Of a stretch of 64,000 bases of DNA, positions 16,454-25,427 are shown in pieces. This DNA comes from Burkholderiaceae bacterium (lineage in GTDB: Bacteria; Pseudomonadota; Gammaproteobacteria; Burkholderiales; Burkholderiaceae_C). A program made the translations under genes and the position numbers. The notes under the pieces were generated by a model. The model searched no databases, had not been told where the DNA came from, and was given only the letters and a program-made list of their open reading frames with translations. Numbering within the stretch: the first letter of the stretch is position 1; each line of letters opens with the position of its first letter. Where the stretch lies: the NCBI GenBank assembly GCA_026125795.1, contig JAHCKM010000001.1, forward strand, positions 558,001 to 622,000, read 5' to 3'.

Positions 16454-16478
16454 TTGACAGACGGGCAGGTCGAGACCT
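16454..16478 (+). promoter_or_regulatory. Possible -35 element and operator upstream of the secreted orphan protein
   Basis: A consensus TTGACA lies at 16454-16459, followed at once by the perfect dyad AGGTC-GA-GACCT (16467-16478). No clear -10 is seen at 17 bases, so the promoter may need an activator binding the dyad or use another sigma factor. The surrounding 280-base gap (16279-16558) is less GC-rich than its neighbours and has no gene. Confidence 0.3.
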
Positions 16479-16558
16479 CGCGCACGCCAGTTGGGGGACG
16501 ACGGGCGCGTGTTCCGGTTGCATGAGGGTGGTTCCTCCGTTGTGTAGAGGGGAAGAAG

Positions 16559-17692
16559 ATGCCTGCTTTGCTGCTGACGGCGACGCGCCGATATCGGTTG
16601 ATGTCCGAATGGGCCCGGGGCGCAGCAAGAGGACTCACCGTCGCGGCCATGGCACTTGCGGGCGGATCGTCGTGGGCTGCGAACGCCGAGGTCGCGGTCA
16701 GCGTGACGGCGGTGCCGGAGACCGTCTCGCTCAGCCGGACGGGGCTGCAGAACTACGGCGCGATCCAGGTCACGATCACGCCGACGCAGAACAACGTTAT
16801 CAACCAGCTGGTGTTCACGTCCAGCGCCAAGATCGCGCCGAACCTCACGGCGGCTGTTTTCAAGGAGTCCATCCCGGCCGGTGCGTGTGTGCCCTCCGGC
16901 AGTGACGTCAAGTGCACCCAGGGGCAGGCGCGTGGGGGCGATGTGCTGTCGTACATCATCATCTACGACTCCCCCTTGGCTGGATCGAGCTTCCAATACG
17001 ACTGGACGTTCACGTACTCAACACAGGGCAGTGCCGGGTCGAATTCGTCCACGCTCAACAGCAGCAGCGGCTCCACCAGCGCCACGCTGACCGAGACCGA
17101 CAGCCCCACCCAGCGAAAGAACCTGAAGACCTTCGTGCCCGCACTGGGCGGCACGTTCTTCACCGGCATCCGCAGCGCCACGAGCCCTGCGGGGACGGAC
17201 TCGGGCGATCCTTCGACCACCACACTGGTCCTGCCGCCCGGACTCGGCTTGAAGGTTCCGGCGACGGTGGTGGAGGACGACGGTGCCGTGGGCAGTGGCG
17301 GGCAGACGAACGACACGCTGACCACGCTCAACACCACGATCTCGATCCCAACGACGGTTTTCTTCTCAACGCCGATCACGTCCGTTTTGCAGCGCGACGT
17401 CTCGACGATCAAGACCAAGACGCAACACGCGGCTGATCGCGTGCCGCTGTACTACACCGCCGACACCGGCGAGCCTTGGCAACCGGGCGCCCTTTATCCG
17501 TTGAAGAACTGCACGGATCTCGTGGGCGGCGGCCCGATCAGCACCGATGCCGTGTGCGTTGCCCAACGCATCTACGTCAAGAACAACATGGTGGGCTCGC
17601 CCAAGCCGGGCGGTGGCACCTACAGTGCGCTCGACGTGGGCGACTTCCTCTTCGTCATCAAGGCGCTGCAGAACGGTCGCTTTTCCTGGTGA
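16559..17692 (+). CDS. Unrecognised secreted protein, 377 aa, Ser/Thr-rich
   Basis: A 377-residue protein with a long N-region and signal peptide (GLTVAAMALAGGSSWAANA). The mature part is rich in Ser, Thr, Gly and Asn (for example SAGSNSSTLNSSSGSTSA), beta-prone, with one close Cys pair (CVPSGSDVKC) and another later (CTDLV, CVAQ). I recognise no domain; the composition resembles surface or extracellular repeat-like proteins (DUF11-like). The ATG at 16559 follows a strong GAGGGGAAG site. It is monocistronic and convergent with the cyclase-ATPase gene. Confidence 0.65.
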   Translation: MPALLLTATRRYRLMSEWARGAARGLTVAAMALAGGSSWAANAEVAVSVTAVPETVSLSRTGLQNYGAIQVTITPTQNNVINQLVFTSSAKIAPNLTAAVFKESIPAGACVPSGSDVKCTQGQARGGDVLSYIIIYDSPLAGSSFQYDWTFTYSTQGSAGSNSSTLNSSSGSTSATLTETDSPTQRKNLKTFVPALGGTFFTGIRSATSPAGTDSGDPSTTTLVLPPGLGLKVPATVVEDDGAVGSGGQTNDTLTTLNTTISIPTTVFFSTPITSVLQRDVSTIKTKTQHAADRVPLYYTADTGEPWQPGALYPLKNCTDLVGGGPISTDAVCVAQRIYVKNNMVGSPKPGGGTYSALDVGDFLFVIKALQNGRFSW

Positions 17693-17709
17693 TCTGAACG
17701 TCCCGGAAG

Positions 17710-17732
17710 CGCGCGGCAATCGATCCCGCGCG
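17710..17732. terminator. Hairpin between convergent genes
   Basis: CGCGCGG and CCGCGCG form 7-base arms around a 9-base loop, in the 40-base gap between the secreted orphan gene and the cyclase-ATPase gene. The position suggests a shared terminator; a T-tract is missing. Confidence 0.4.
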
Positions 17733-20700
17733 TTATGCCTTGGCCATCTGCGTGATCCACTGTTGGGTCCGCGATGCCGACACGATGTCGCCTTTGGTGG
17801 CGTAAATCGACGCCGCGCGCTCGGCCGTCGCGCGCGCATCGTGATCGCGTCCGCCGATCCGCAGCACGGTGGCCAGTTCGAACAGCGTATCGGCCTGCAG
17901 GACCGGGCTCTCCGTTCGCGAGACCAGTTCGGCTGCGGCATGGGCCAGTTCCATGGCCACGGCCAGGTCACCGTTGCGCGCCAGGATCGGTGCACGGATG
18001 GACCGCCACAGGGCCTGGGCATCGAAATCATCTTCCGCGGCGGCGTCTTCGGCGATTGACAGCATCGCGAGTGCCTCGGCGTCGCGCCCCTGGTCGCGAA
18101 TGACCCGCGCCAACAGTGCAGCCAACGTCGACAGGTAGTAGGTGTCTCCGGTGCGCGCGAAGAACTCGTAGTCCGCCATCACCGCGCGTTCGGCATTCGC
18201 CAGGTCGCCTGCCAGTTGCTCGATGATCAAGAGGTCGACTGCGGTCGACGCGGCGCGCATGCTCTCGCCCAACTCGTCGAGCATCGCGCGGCCCTTGCGG
18301 TACAACGCCCTGGCCTCGTCGAACTCGCCGTTCATCGCCTTGAGCAGCGCCAGCTTCGCGGTCACCATGCCCTCGACTTGGCGATCGTTCATCGCGCCGT
18401 CCAAGCTGGCTTCGCTCAGCGCGATCGCCTGCGCAACCGGAGTCGGACCGTACAGCGCATTGACCGCCAGACCCAGCGCGCCGCGCCGCGCCAGCCGTTG
18501 GTTGTCGGCGCGCCGCGCATGGCCGAGCATGCGTTCAATCGTCTGCGCCGCCTCCGCGAATCGCCCGGAGTTCTGGTGCACCAGTGACATCACGCGCCAC
18601 GCGTGGGCCAGTTCTTCGTCGGCGACATCGCCCTCCAGCAGCCGGATCGATTCGGTGACCACGCCAGTGGCTTCCTCACTCCAGTTGCCTTGCTGGCCCG
18701 CGTGCAACTGCACCAGCATGCCAATGAGGCGTGCGGCGACCTTGACCCTGTGATTCGACGCGCGCTCGCCAAGTTCGACCGCCTCCGTCAGCACGCTGCG
18801 CGCCGCAGCAAAGTCACCCAGTTCGAGCTGTGCCTCACCCAGGTTCGGAAGAATAGCCAGCCGGTTCGGATGCTCGCGCTCGAGCAGCGCGGCGGCACGC
18901 TGGTACAGGTTGCACGCGGCGTGCATGTCGCCGCGTGCGAAGGCCCGCCGCGCGGCGTTCGACAGACGCCGCGCCGCGTCGAGGCCGATGGCCAGCCCGG
19001 TGGCATCCAGCGGCCCGAGTTCACGCAGATAGCCGTGCGCCTGCTCGAGGTGATAACCATTGATCTCTTCGAACTCGAGCGCGCGGTCGCGCTCGGCATT
19101 CACCCTGTCGGCCCAGCGCACGAAGTCAATGTGCAACTGCGCGCGCGCTCGTTTGAGCAGGCCGTTGTAGACCGTGTCGCGCACAAGCTGGTGGTGAAAG
19201 CGGTAGCGCGTGATGGCGTCGACGCTCGCCGACAGGCGAACAAACTGCTTGCGCGTCAACGTCGCAAGATGCTCGTCAAGCGACTTGCGCACCGCCTCGG
19301 GCGCAAGCTCGGCCAGGGCCGATTGCGGGAACTCCAAACCCATCACCGATGCCGGCTCGACCGTGGCGCGCTCGGCGCGACCGAGCTGGTCGAGGCGCGC
19401 CTCCAGCAGCGCATGGATCGTCGGCGGCACGTCGATGTCGACCGCGGCCTGCGTGCGAATCCAGCGGCCGTTGGACTGGACCAGCGCGCCCCGGTCGATC
19501 AGCATCGACAGCAGCTGTTCGACGTACAGCGGGTTGCCTTCGGAGGTGTCGACGATGCGAGCGAGCACATCGGGCGGCAGCCCGGTGCTGCCGAGCAGGT
19601 TGGTCACCACTTGCGCGGCGGCCTCGTCGCTCAGCGGCTTGAGCACGACGCGCGACGCGCCCGGCTGCTCGCCCCACTGCGCACGATGCTCCAGCAGGTC
19701 ATGGCGCGACGTGGCCAGCAGCAGGATCGGTGCGCCGGTGGACGTGGTCAGCACGTGCTCCAGCAGGTCGAGAAAAGCCGGCTCGGCCCAGTGGATGTCG
19801 TCAATCAGCGCGACCACCGGCGCGCGCGTGGCGAGCAGCTCGAGCACCTTGCGCGCCGCCCAGTAGACCTCGTGCAGCGGAAAGTTCTCGCGGCTCAAGC
19901 CCGTGGCGGCCATCACCCGGTCGACGACATCGCGGTCGCCGATGTAACTCAACAGCTTGGCGTGCGCCTCCTGGGGTTTGTCGTCGTCGGTGATGCCGGC
20001 GTCACCGAACATCGCGCGCAGCGGCCAGAACGTGATGCCGTCGCCGTAGGCCAGGCAACGCCCGCGCAGCACGGTGGCTCCGGCCGTGATGCGCGACACC
20101 ACCTCGTGCACCAGGCGCGACTTGCCGACACCGGCGTCGCCGACCACGGTGACCAGACGCACCGCGCTCTGCTGGACCACCTCGTGGTACACGGCAGCAA
20201 TGCGCTGCAGCTCGGCCTCGCGGCCGACGATCGGTGTGTCGACGCGGCGCAGGTTGCCGTCGAGCCCGGGCACGTTGACCACCCGGTACGCCGCCACGCG
20301 CTGCGACTTGCCCTTGAGCTCCAGCGGTTCAACCGCCTCCACCTCGACCGCGTCGCGCACCAGCCGGTAGGTGACTTCGCCGATGTACACCTGCTGCTCC
20401 GGCGCGGCCTGCTCCAGCCGCGCCGCCACGTTGACGGCGTCGCCGGTGGCGAGCTTCTGGTCGGCGCTGGGGTCGTCGTTGGCCACCACCTCGCCGGTGT
20501 TCACGCCGATGCGCTGCGCCAGCGCCACGCCGTAACGCGCCTGCAGATCCACGTTGACGCGCGCCAGCGTCTGCTGCATGCCGAAGGCGGCGCGCACGGC
20601 GCGCAGCGCGTCGTCCTCGTGCGTGCGCGGCAGGCCGAACACGGCCATGATCGCGTCGCCGATGTACTTCTCCACCTTGCCGCCGTGGCGTGCGATCTCG

Positions 20701-20927
20701 GCGGCCATGGCACCGAAGTAGCGTTCCTTCACCTCGTGCAGCGCCTCGGCGTCGAGGCGTTCGCCGATCGCGGTGGATCCCTTGAGGTCGCTGAACACGA
20801 TGGTCACCGTCTTGCGCAGCTCGCGCACCGGCAGGGTGGCAACCGCCGCAGCCAGGGGGGTGCCGCAGTAGCCGCACAGTTTGAACTTGGGCGGGTTTTC
20901 TTCGCCGCAGCCGGGGCAGTTGACCAT
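17733..20927 (-). CDS. Zinc-ribbon / class III cyclase / AAA ATPase / TPR signalling protein
   Basis: A 1064-residue multidomain protein. Residues 4-21 form a zinc ribbon (CPGC...CGYC). A class III nucleotide cyclase domain follows (about 38-220) with both metal aspartates (Asp47, Asp91), base-recognition Lys87 and Asp163, and transition-state Asn166 and Arg170, so it looks catalytically complete for ATP. An AAA/STAND-type ATPase follows (Walker A GDAGVGKS at 263-270, Walker B VVALIDD ending near 377), then about 500 residues of helical TPR-like repeats. Such proteins probably make cAMP in response to a ligand or partner bound by the TPR region. It is alone in its operon. Confidence 0.87.
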   Translation of the reverse strand: MVNCPGCGEENPPKFKLCGYCGTPLAAAVATLPVRELRKTVTIVFSDLKGSTAIGERLDAEALHEVKERYFGAMAAEIARHGGKVEKYIGDAIMAVFGLPRTHEDDALRAVRAAFGMQQTLARVNVDLQARYGVALAQRIGVNTGEVVANDDPSADQKLATGDAVNVAARLEQAAPEQQVYIGEVTYRLVRDAVEVEAVEPLELKGKSQRVAAYRVVNVPGLDGNLRRVDTPIVGREAELQRIAAVYHEVVQQSAVRLVTVVGDAGVGKSRLVHEVVSRITAGATVLRGRCLAYGDGITFWPLRAMFGDAGITDDDKPQEAHAKLLSYIGDRDVVDRVMAATGLSRENFPLHEVYWAARKVLELLATRAPVVALIDDIHWAEPAFLDLLEHVLTTSTGAPILLLATSRHDLLEHRAQWGEQPGASRVVLKPLSDEAAAQVVTNLLGSTGLPPDVLARIVDTSEGNPLYVEQLLSMLIDRGALVQSNGRWIRTQAAVDIDVPPTIHALLEARLDQLGRAERATVEPASVMGLEFPQSALAELAPEAVRKSLDEHLATLTRKQFVRLSASVDAITRYRFHHQLVRDTVYNGLLKRARAQLHIDFVRWADRVNAERDRALEFEEINGYHLEQAHGYLRELGPLDATGLAIGLDAARRLSNAARRAFARGDMHAACNLYQRAAALLEREHPNRLAILPNLGEAQLELGDFAAARSVLTEAVELGERASNHRVKVAARLIGMLVQLHAGQQGNWSEEATGVVTESIRLLEGDVADEELAHAWRVMSLVHQNSGRFAEAAQTIERMLGHARRADNQRLARRGALGLAVNALYGPTPVAQAIALSEASLDGAMNDRQVEGMVTAKLALLKAMNGEFDEARALYRKGRAMLDELGESMRAASTAVDLLIIEQLAGDLANAERAVMADYEFFARTGDTYYLSTLAALLARVIRDQGRDAEALAMLSIAEDAAAEDDFDAQALWRSIRAPILARNGDLAVAMELAHAAAELVSRTESPVLQADTLFELATVLRIGGRDHDARATAERAASIYATKGDIVSASRTQQWITQMAKA

Positions 20928-21028
20928 GCGTCAAGTCTAGGCGACGGCACGGAGGCGCGTCGGCCGGTGGCCCGGGCTTGCGGCCCCCGACGAGGTGTGG
21001 AGACGCTGGCGCGATTACAGTGCGCTGC

Positions 21029-21688
21029 GTGGCACAGCCCTCGACGGTGCAACCAGGCAACGCGGCGCACGGCGCGCATGGCGCACCTGCGCCCTATCTC
21101 GTGTGCGAGCACTGCGACGCGGTGCACCGTGGGTGCCCCGTCGCGAGCGATGCCGTGCTGCGCTGCCGCCGCTGCGGCGCGGTGCTGGCGCGCGGCCACG
21201 GCCTGCCGCTCGACGGCCAGCTCGCGCTGGTGCTTGGCGCGCTGCTGACGTTCCTGATCGGCAGCCTGTCGCCGATCGTCACGCTGGAGCTGCGTGGCAT
21301 CCACGCCGAGGCCTCGCTGCTGCAAGCCACCTGGCTCACCTGGCTGGAAGGCCAGCACCTGGTGGCCTTGCTCAGCATGGCCACGGCGTTCGTGTTTCCG
21401 CTCGGCGTCATCCTGCTGCGGCTCTGGGTGCTGCTGCCTCTGGCGCTGGGCCGGCCGGTGTGGCTGCTCGCGCCGGTGCTGCGCCTGCTGCGCTGGATGC
21501 TGCGCTGGAGCATGGTCGAAGTGTTCATGCTCGGCGTGCTGGTGGCGGTGGTGCGCTCGGCAGGCGTCACCAACATCGTGCTCGGCGCCGGGATCTTTGC
21601 CTACATCGCGCTCACGGTGCTGCTGACGGCGATCCACGCGGCGGGGTTGCAGGGCCTGTGGCAGGGCGCAGCGGAGCGCGGCCGATGA
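21029..21688 (+). CDS. pqiA: PqiA-type membrane protein, first half
   Basis: About 219 residues: an N-terminal zinc ribbon (VCEHCDAVH, LRCRRCGAVL) and four membrane segments with the PqiA signature LTFLIGSLSPIVTLEL and MVEVFMLGVLVAVV. Full-length E. coli PqiA (about 417 residues) carries two such units; here each is a separate gene. PqiABC moves lipids across the periplasm and protects against paraquat and other membrane stress. The start is uncertain: GTG codons occur at 21020 and 21029 and the conserved part begins about 25 residues later. It overlaps the next gene by four bases. Confidence 0.8.
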   Translation: MAQPSTVQPGNAAHGAHGAPAPYLVCEHCDAVHRGCPVASDAVLRCRRCGAVLARGHGLPLDGQLALVLGALLTFLIGSLSPIVTLELRGIHAEASLLQATWLTWLEGQHLVALLSMATAFVFPLGVILLRLWVLLPLALGRPVWLLAPVLRLLRWMLRWSMVEVFMLGVLVAVVRSAGVTNIVLGAGIFAYIALTVLLTAIHAAGLQGLWQGAAERGR

Positions 21689-22329
21689 ATGCCGTGCCGG
21701 TTGCATCCGAACTCGGCCTGATCGGCTGCGACGTCTGCGCACTGGTGCTGCACGCGCCCAAGGGTGCGGGCCGCTGGCGCTGCCCGCGCTGCGCCAACAC
21801 CCTGCATGCGCGCAAGCCGCTCAGCGTGCAGCGCACGCTGGCCTGGCTGCTGGTGGCGCTGGTGCTCTACGTGCCCGCCAACCTGATGCCGGTGATGACC
21901 ACCACCAGCGTGCTCGGACGCGGCAGCCACACCATCGGCGGCGGCATCGTCGAGCTGTGGAGCACCGGCTCGCACGAGCTGGCGCTGATCGTGTTCATCG
22001 CCAGCATCGTGGTGCCGCTGGGCAAGATCGCGACGCTGGGCCTGCTCGCCTTCACCGCGCAGCGCGCATCGCGCTGGCGCCAGCGCGAGCGCGCGATGCT
22101 TTACCGCCTGGTCGAGACCGTGGGCCATTGGTCGATGCTCGACGTGTTCGTGGTCGTGCTGCTGGTGGGCATGGTGCGCTTCGGCGTGCTGGCCACGGTG
22201 GAACCCGGGCCGGGCCTGCTGGCGTTCGGTGCCGTCGTGGTGGCCACCATGCTGGCCGCGTCGAGTTTCGACCCGCGGCTGATCTGGCCCGCGGGCGACA
22301 GCGCCATGGAGCCCGTGCGGCGTGGCTGA
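21685..22329 (+). CDS. pqiA: PqiA-type membrane protein, second half
   Basis: A 214-residue protein with the same layout as the preceding gene: zinc ribbon (IGCDVCALV, WRCPRCANTL) and four membrane segments including VPANLMPVMTT, IVELWSTGSHELALIVFIASI and GHWSMLDVFVVVLLVGMV. These are the most conserved PqiA motifs. Overlapping junctions with both neighbours (ATGA upstream, eight-base overlap downstream) ensure coupled translation, consistent with the two halves assembling into one inner-membrane PqiA unit. Confidence 0.85.
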   Translation: MNAVPVASELGLIGCDVCALVLHAPKGAGRWRCPRCANTLHARKPLSVQRTLAWLLVALVLYVPANLMPVMTTTSVLGRGSHTIGGGIVELWSTGSHELALIVFIASIVVPLGKIATLGLLAFTAQRASRWRQRERAMLYRLVETVGHWSMLDVFVVVLLVGMVRFGVLATVEPGPGLLAFGAVVVATMLAASSFDPRLIWPAGDSAMEPVRRG

Positions 22330-24028
22330 CCCCCACGTGCCCGAGCGCGCCTTGCCGGACCCGGTGCCGGCGCGGCAGAACCGGCTGCACCTGTCGCTGG
22401 TGTGGATCGTGCCGATCGTGGCGCTGGCCGTCGGCGCAGTGCTGGTGGTGCGCGCGCTGCTGCAGGCCGGCCCCGAGGTCACGATCGAGCTGCGCAGCGG
22501 CGACGGCCTGGAGGCCGGGCGCACCGAGGTGCGTTACAAGGAGGTGGTGATCGGACGCGTGCGCAGCGTGTCGATTGCGCCCGATCGGCAGACGGTGCTG
22601 GTCACTGCATCGCTGGAGCGCAGTGCCAAATGGATCGCCGTCGACGACACGCGCTTCTGGGTGGTGCGGCCGCGCATCGGCTACAGCGGGGTCAGCGGCC
22701 TGGGCACGCTGGTGTCGGGCGCCTACATCGGCGCCGATGCCGGCGCGTCGACGCAGACGCGCACACATTTTGTCGGGTTGGATCAGCCGCCGCTGGTGCT
22801 GCGCGGCGAGCCCGGGCGCAACTTCGTGCTGCGCGCCGATGACCTGGGCTCGCTCGACGTCGGCTCGCCGGTGTACCACCGGCGCGTGCGTGTCGGCCGT
22901 GTCGTCGGCTACGGGTTGTCTCCCGATGGCCGCGCGCTCGACGTGCAGGTGTTCGTCGAATCGCCGTACGAGAACATCGTGACGCGCGACACGCGCTTCT
23001 GGCATGCCAGCGGCGTCGATCTGTCGGTCAACGCCAGCGGCGTCACGCTGAACACGCAGTCGCTGCTGTCGGTGTTCGCCGGGGCCATCGCGTTCGCCAC
23101 GCCGGACAACGGCGGCCCCAGCCCGCCGGCGGAAAGCGGCCAGGCGTTCCGCCTGTTCGATCAGCGGCGCGCGGCGCTGGCGCCCGACAGCGGCGAGCCG
23201 GTGCGTGTGCGCATGGTGTTCGCGCACTCGCTGCGCGGGCTCGAGCAGGGCGCGCCGATCGAACTGATGGGCGTCGAGATCGGCAGCGTGCACAGCGTGA
23301 CGCTGCAGCCCGGCCGGTCGATGCAGGCACTGCCGGTGGAGGTGCTGGCCGACCTCTACCCGCAACGCCTCGGTGCGGCGCGCGAACGCTTCTTTGCCCC
23401 CGGCGCGCCGCGCGACGATCGCCTGCTGCTGAAGCAATTGGTCGAGCACGGATTGCGCGCGCAGGCGCGCACCGCCAACCTCCTGACCGGGGCCATGTAC
23501 GTGGCGCTGGAGTTCGTGCCCAACCCGAAACGCGTGGCCTTCGATGCCAGCGCGCCGGTGCCCACACTGCCCACCGTGCCGGGCGCGCTCGCCGACGTGC
23601 AGCCGCAGCTGGCCGACATCGTGGCGCGGCTGTCGCGCGTGCGCTTCGACGAGATCGGCACCGAGCTGCAGGCCGCGCTGAAGGCGCTCAACCGCGCCAC
23701 GCTGTCGCTGCAGGGCACGCTGGTCAGCGCCGACACGTCGATCAAGCAGCTCACCCCGGAGGCGCAGGCCGCGATCGCCGACCTGCGCCAGGCGCTGACG
23801 CAGGCCAACCACACGCTGGCCAGCGCACAGGCCACCTTGCGCAGCGCCGAGGCCAACGTCACCGATGCGCGGGCGCCGTTGCAGCGCAACGCCAACCAGG
23901 CGCTGGCCGAGCTGCAGCGGGCGGCGCAGGCACTGCGCGTGCTCGCCGACTACCTGCAGCGCCATCCCGAGTCGATCCTGCGCGGCAAGCCCGACATGCC
24001 GTTGCCGCCGCCGGCAGAGAAACAATGA
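22322..24028 (+). CDS. pqiB: PqiB-like MCE (MlaD) domain protein
   Basis: A 568-residue periplasmic protein anchored by one N-terminal membrane helix (VWIVPIVALAVGAVLVVRALL). It carries three MCE domains: ELRSGDGLEAGRTEVRYKEVVIG, DLGSLDVGSPVYHRRVRVGRVV and SLRGLEQGAPIELMGVEIGSV (the shared G-x-P/T-x-V-x-Y/M core, each given here only as a landmark in part), then a long helical C-terminus rich in Ala and Gln. PqiB hexamers form a syringe-like tunnel for lipids between membranes. It starts at a GTG overlapping the pqiA stop and overlaps pqiC by four bases. Confidence 0.87.
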   Translation: MADPHVPERALPDPVPARQNRLHLSLVWIVPIVALAVGAVLVVRALLQAGPEVTIELRSGDGLEAGRTEVRYKEVVIGRVRSVSIAPDRQTVLVTASLERSAKWIAVDDTRFWVVRPRIGYSGVSGLGTLVSGAYIGADAGASTQTRTHFVGLDQPPLVLRGEPGRNFVLRADDLGSLDVGSPVYHRRVRVGRVVGYGLSPDGRALDVQVFVESPYENIVTRDTRFWHASGVDLSVNASGVTLNTQSLLSVFAGAIAFATPDNGGPSPPAESGQAFRLFDQRRAALAPDSGEPVRVRMVFAHSLRGLEQGAPIELMGVEIGSVHSVTLQPGRSMQALPVEVLADLYPQRLGAARERFFAPGAPRDDRLLLKQLVEHGLRAQARTANLLTGAMYVALEFVPNPKRVAFDASAPVPTLPTVPGALADVQPQLADIVARLSRVRFDEIGTELQAALKALNRATLSLQGTLVSADTSIKQLTPEAQAAIADLRQALTQANHTLASAQATLRSAEANVTDARAPLQRNANQALAELQRAAQALRVLADYLQRHPESILRGKPDMPLPPPAEKQ

Positions 24029-24624
24029 AGCCGCGTCGTGTGCTTGTGCTGCTGGGGCTCGCCGCCGTTGCATGCGGCTGTGCGTCCACCAGCACGCCGG
24101 CGCGCTTTCACACGCTGGTGCCGCCGGCGGGTGATGCGAATGCGGCGTCGACGCGCGCGGCGCCCGCTGTGCGCGTCGAGATCCTGCCAGTGACGCTGCC
24201 GGTGCAGGTCGACGTGGCGCAGATCGTCGTGCGGCTGCCTGACGATTCGATGCGCGCGCTCGAGCACGAGCGCTGGATCGCGCCGCTGGCCGACGAGATG
24301 CGCGCGGCACTGGCGCTGCGCATCGATGCCGCTTTGGCCGACCTGCCGGCCACGGCCTCCGGCAGCCCGCCTTGGCGCGTGACACTGGACGTGCAGCGAT
24401 TCGACTCCGCGCTCGGCGGTGCGGCCAGCCTGCAGGCGTCGTGGTCGCTGCAATCCGGTGGCGATGGTGCGGCGCTGCGTTGCCAGGTGAACGATCGCGC
24501 GGCGGTGGGCACCGGCGCGGCCGCGCTGGTGGCCGGACACCGCGCGCTGCTGCAACGGCTGGGCGATGCGATCGCACGCGCGCTGCGCGTCGCCGCGACC
24601 GGCGGCACGCCCACGTGCACTTGA
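24025..24624 (+). CDS. pqiC: PqiC-like outer-membrane lipoprotein (DUF330/ABC-transport auxiliary)
   Basis: A 199-residue lipoprotein with signal LVLLGLAAVACGC; the lipidated residue is Cys17 or Cys19. After a variable linker it shows the PqiC/YmbA pattern VRVEILPVTLPVQVDVAQIVVRL and the Trp in HERWIAPLADEMRAAL. PqiC tethers the PqiB tunnel to the outer membrane. It is the last gene of pqiA-pqiA-pqiB-pqiC, all with overlapping ends. Confidence 0.83.
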   Translation: MKPRRVLVLLGLAAVACGCASTSTPARFHTLVPPAGDANAASTRAAPAVRVEILPVTLPVQVDVAQIVVRLPDDSMRALEHERWIAPLADEMRAALALRIDAALADLPATASGSPPWRVTLDVQRFDSALGGAASLQASWSLQSGGDGAALRCQVNDRAAVGTGAAALVAGHRALLQRLGDAIARALRVAATGGTPTCT

Positions 24625-24643
24625 TGCTTGGTATCGTGTGCCG

Positions 24644-25417
24644 ATGACCGCACGCAAGAGCGCCATCGTCACCGGCTCGGGCACCGGTGTCGGCGCCGCC
24701 ACCGCGCTGGAGCTGGCGCGACGAGGCTACGACGTGCTGATCAACTACTCGCGCAGCGAAGGCGAAGCGCGGGTGTCCGAGGCCGCGTGCCGCGCCGCCG
24801 GCGCCGACACGCTGTGCATGCAGGCCGACGTCTCCGACGACGCGGCGTGCCGCATGCTGGCCGCCGCCGCGATCGAGCGCTGGAGCCGCATCGATGCGCT
24901 GGTGAACAACGCCGGCATCACCACGTTCAGCGGCGCCGGCAATTGGGACGCGATCGATGCCGAGGCGTTCCAGCGCATCGTCGGCGTCAATGCGCTCGGC
25001 ACCTTCCAGATGGTGCGCGCCTGCGCGCCGCACCTCACCGAGGCGCGCGGCGCGATCGTCAACGTGTCGTCGGTGGCTGGATCGCTCGGCATCGGCTCGT
25101 CGGTGCCCTACATCGCATCGAAAGGCGCGGTCAACTCGATGACGCTGCACTTCGCGCGCACGCTGGCGCCGCATGTGCGCGTCAACGCGGTGTGCCCGGG
25201 ACTGATCACCACGCGCTGGTTCGTCGACGGCATGGGCCAGGAGGCGTTCGAGCGCATCAAGGCGCACAACGAGCAGCACACGCCGCTGCAGACCGCGTGC
25301 AGCGCAGAAGACGTGGCCGACGCGATCGTGTGGCTGATCGAAGGCGCGCGCACCACCACCGGCGAGCTGCTGCTGTTGGACTCAGGGCGTCATCTCGGCA
25401 CGACGCCGCCGCGCTAG
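24644..25417 (+). CDS. Short-chain dehydrogenase/reductase
   Basis: A 257-residue classical SDR. The cofactor loop is TGSGTGVGAATA near residue 10, NNAG is at about 87-90, and the catalytic Ser-Tyr-Lys is seen in VNVSSVAGS and PYIASKGAV. The sequence NYSRSEGEA after beta-2 (no Asp at the end of the strand) favours NADP. C-terminal GELLLLDSGRHL fits FabG-like members. The substrate is unknown. It starts 19 bases after pqiC but an obvious ribosome-binding site is lacking. Confidence 0.83.
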   Translation: MTARKSAIVTGSGTGVGAATALELARRGYDVLINYSRSEGEARVSEAACRAAGADTLCMQADVSDDAACRMLAAAAIERWSRIDALVNNAGITTFSGAGNWDAIDAEAFQRIVGVNALGTFQMVRACAPHLTEARGAIVNVSSVAGSLGIGSSVPYIASKGAVNSMTLHFARTLAPHVRVNAVCPGLITTRWFVDGMGQEAFERIKAHNEQHTPLQTACSAEDVADAIVWLIEGARTTTGELLLLDSGRHLGTTPPR

Positions 25418-25427
25418 ACAGCGCGCT

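Noticed and set aside
18603..21248. Very long open frame (about 880 codons) opposite the cyclase-ATPase gene
   Set aside because: The opposite strand has complete catalytic motifs; this frame is rich in His, Arg, Gln and Ala with no domain, a shadow caused by high GC.
22052..25279. Long open frame (over 1000 codons) opposite pqiB-pqiC and the SDR
   Set aside because: The plus-strand genes are unambiguous families with overlapping starts; this minus-strand frame has no recognisable domain.
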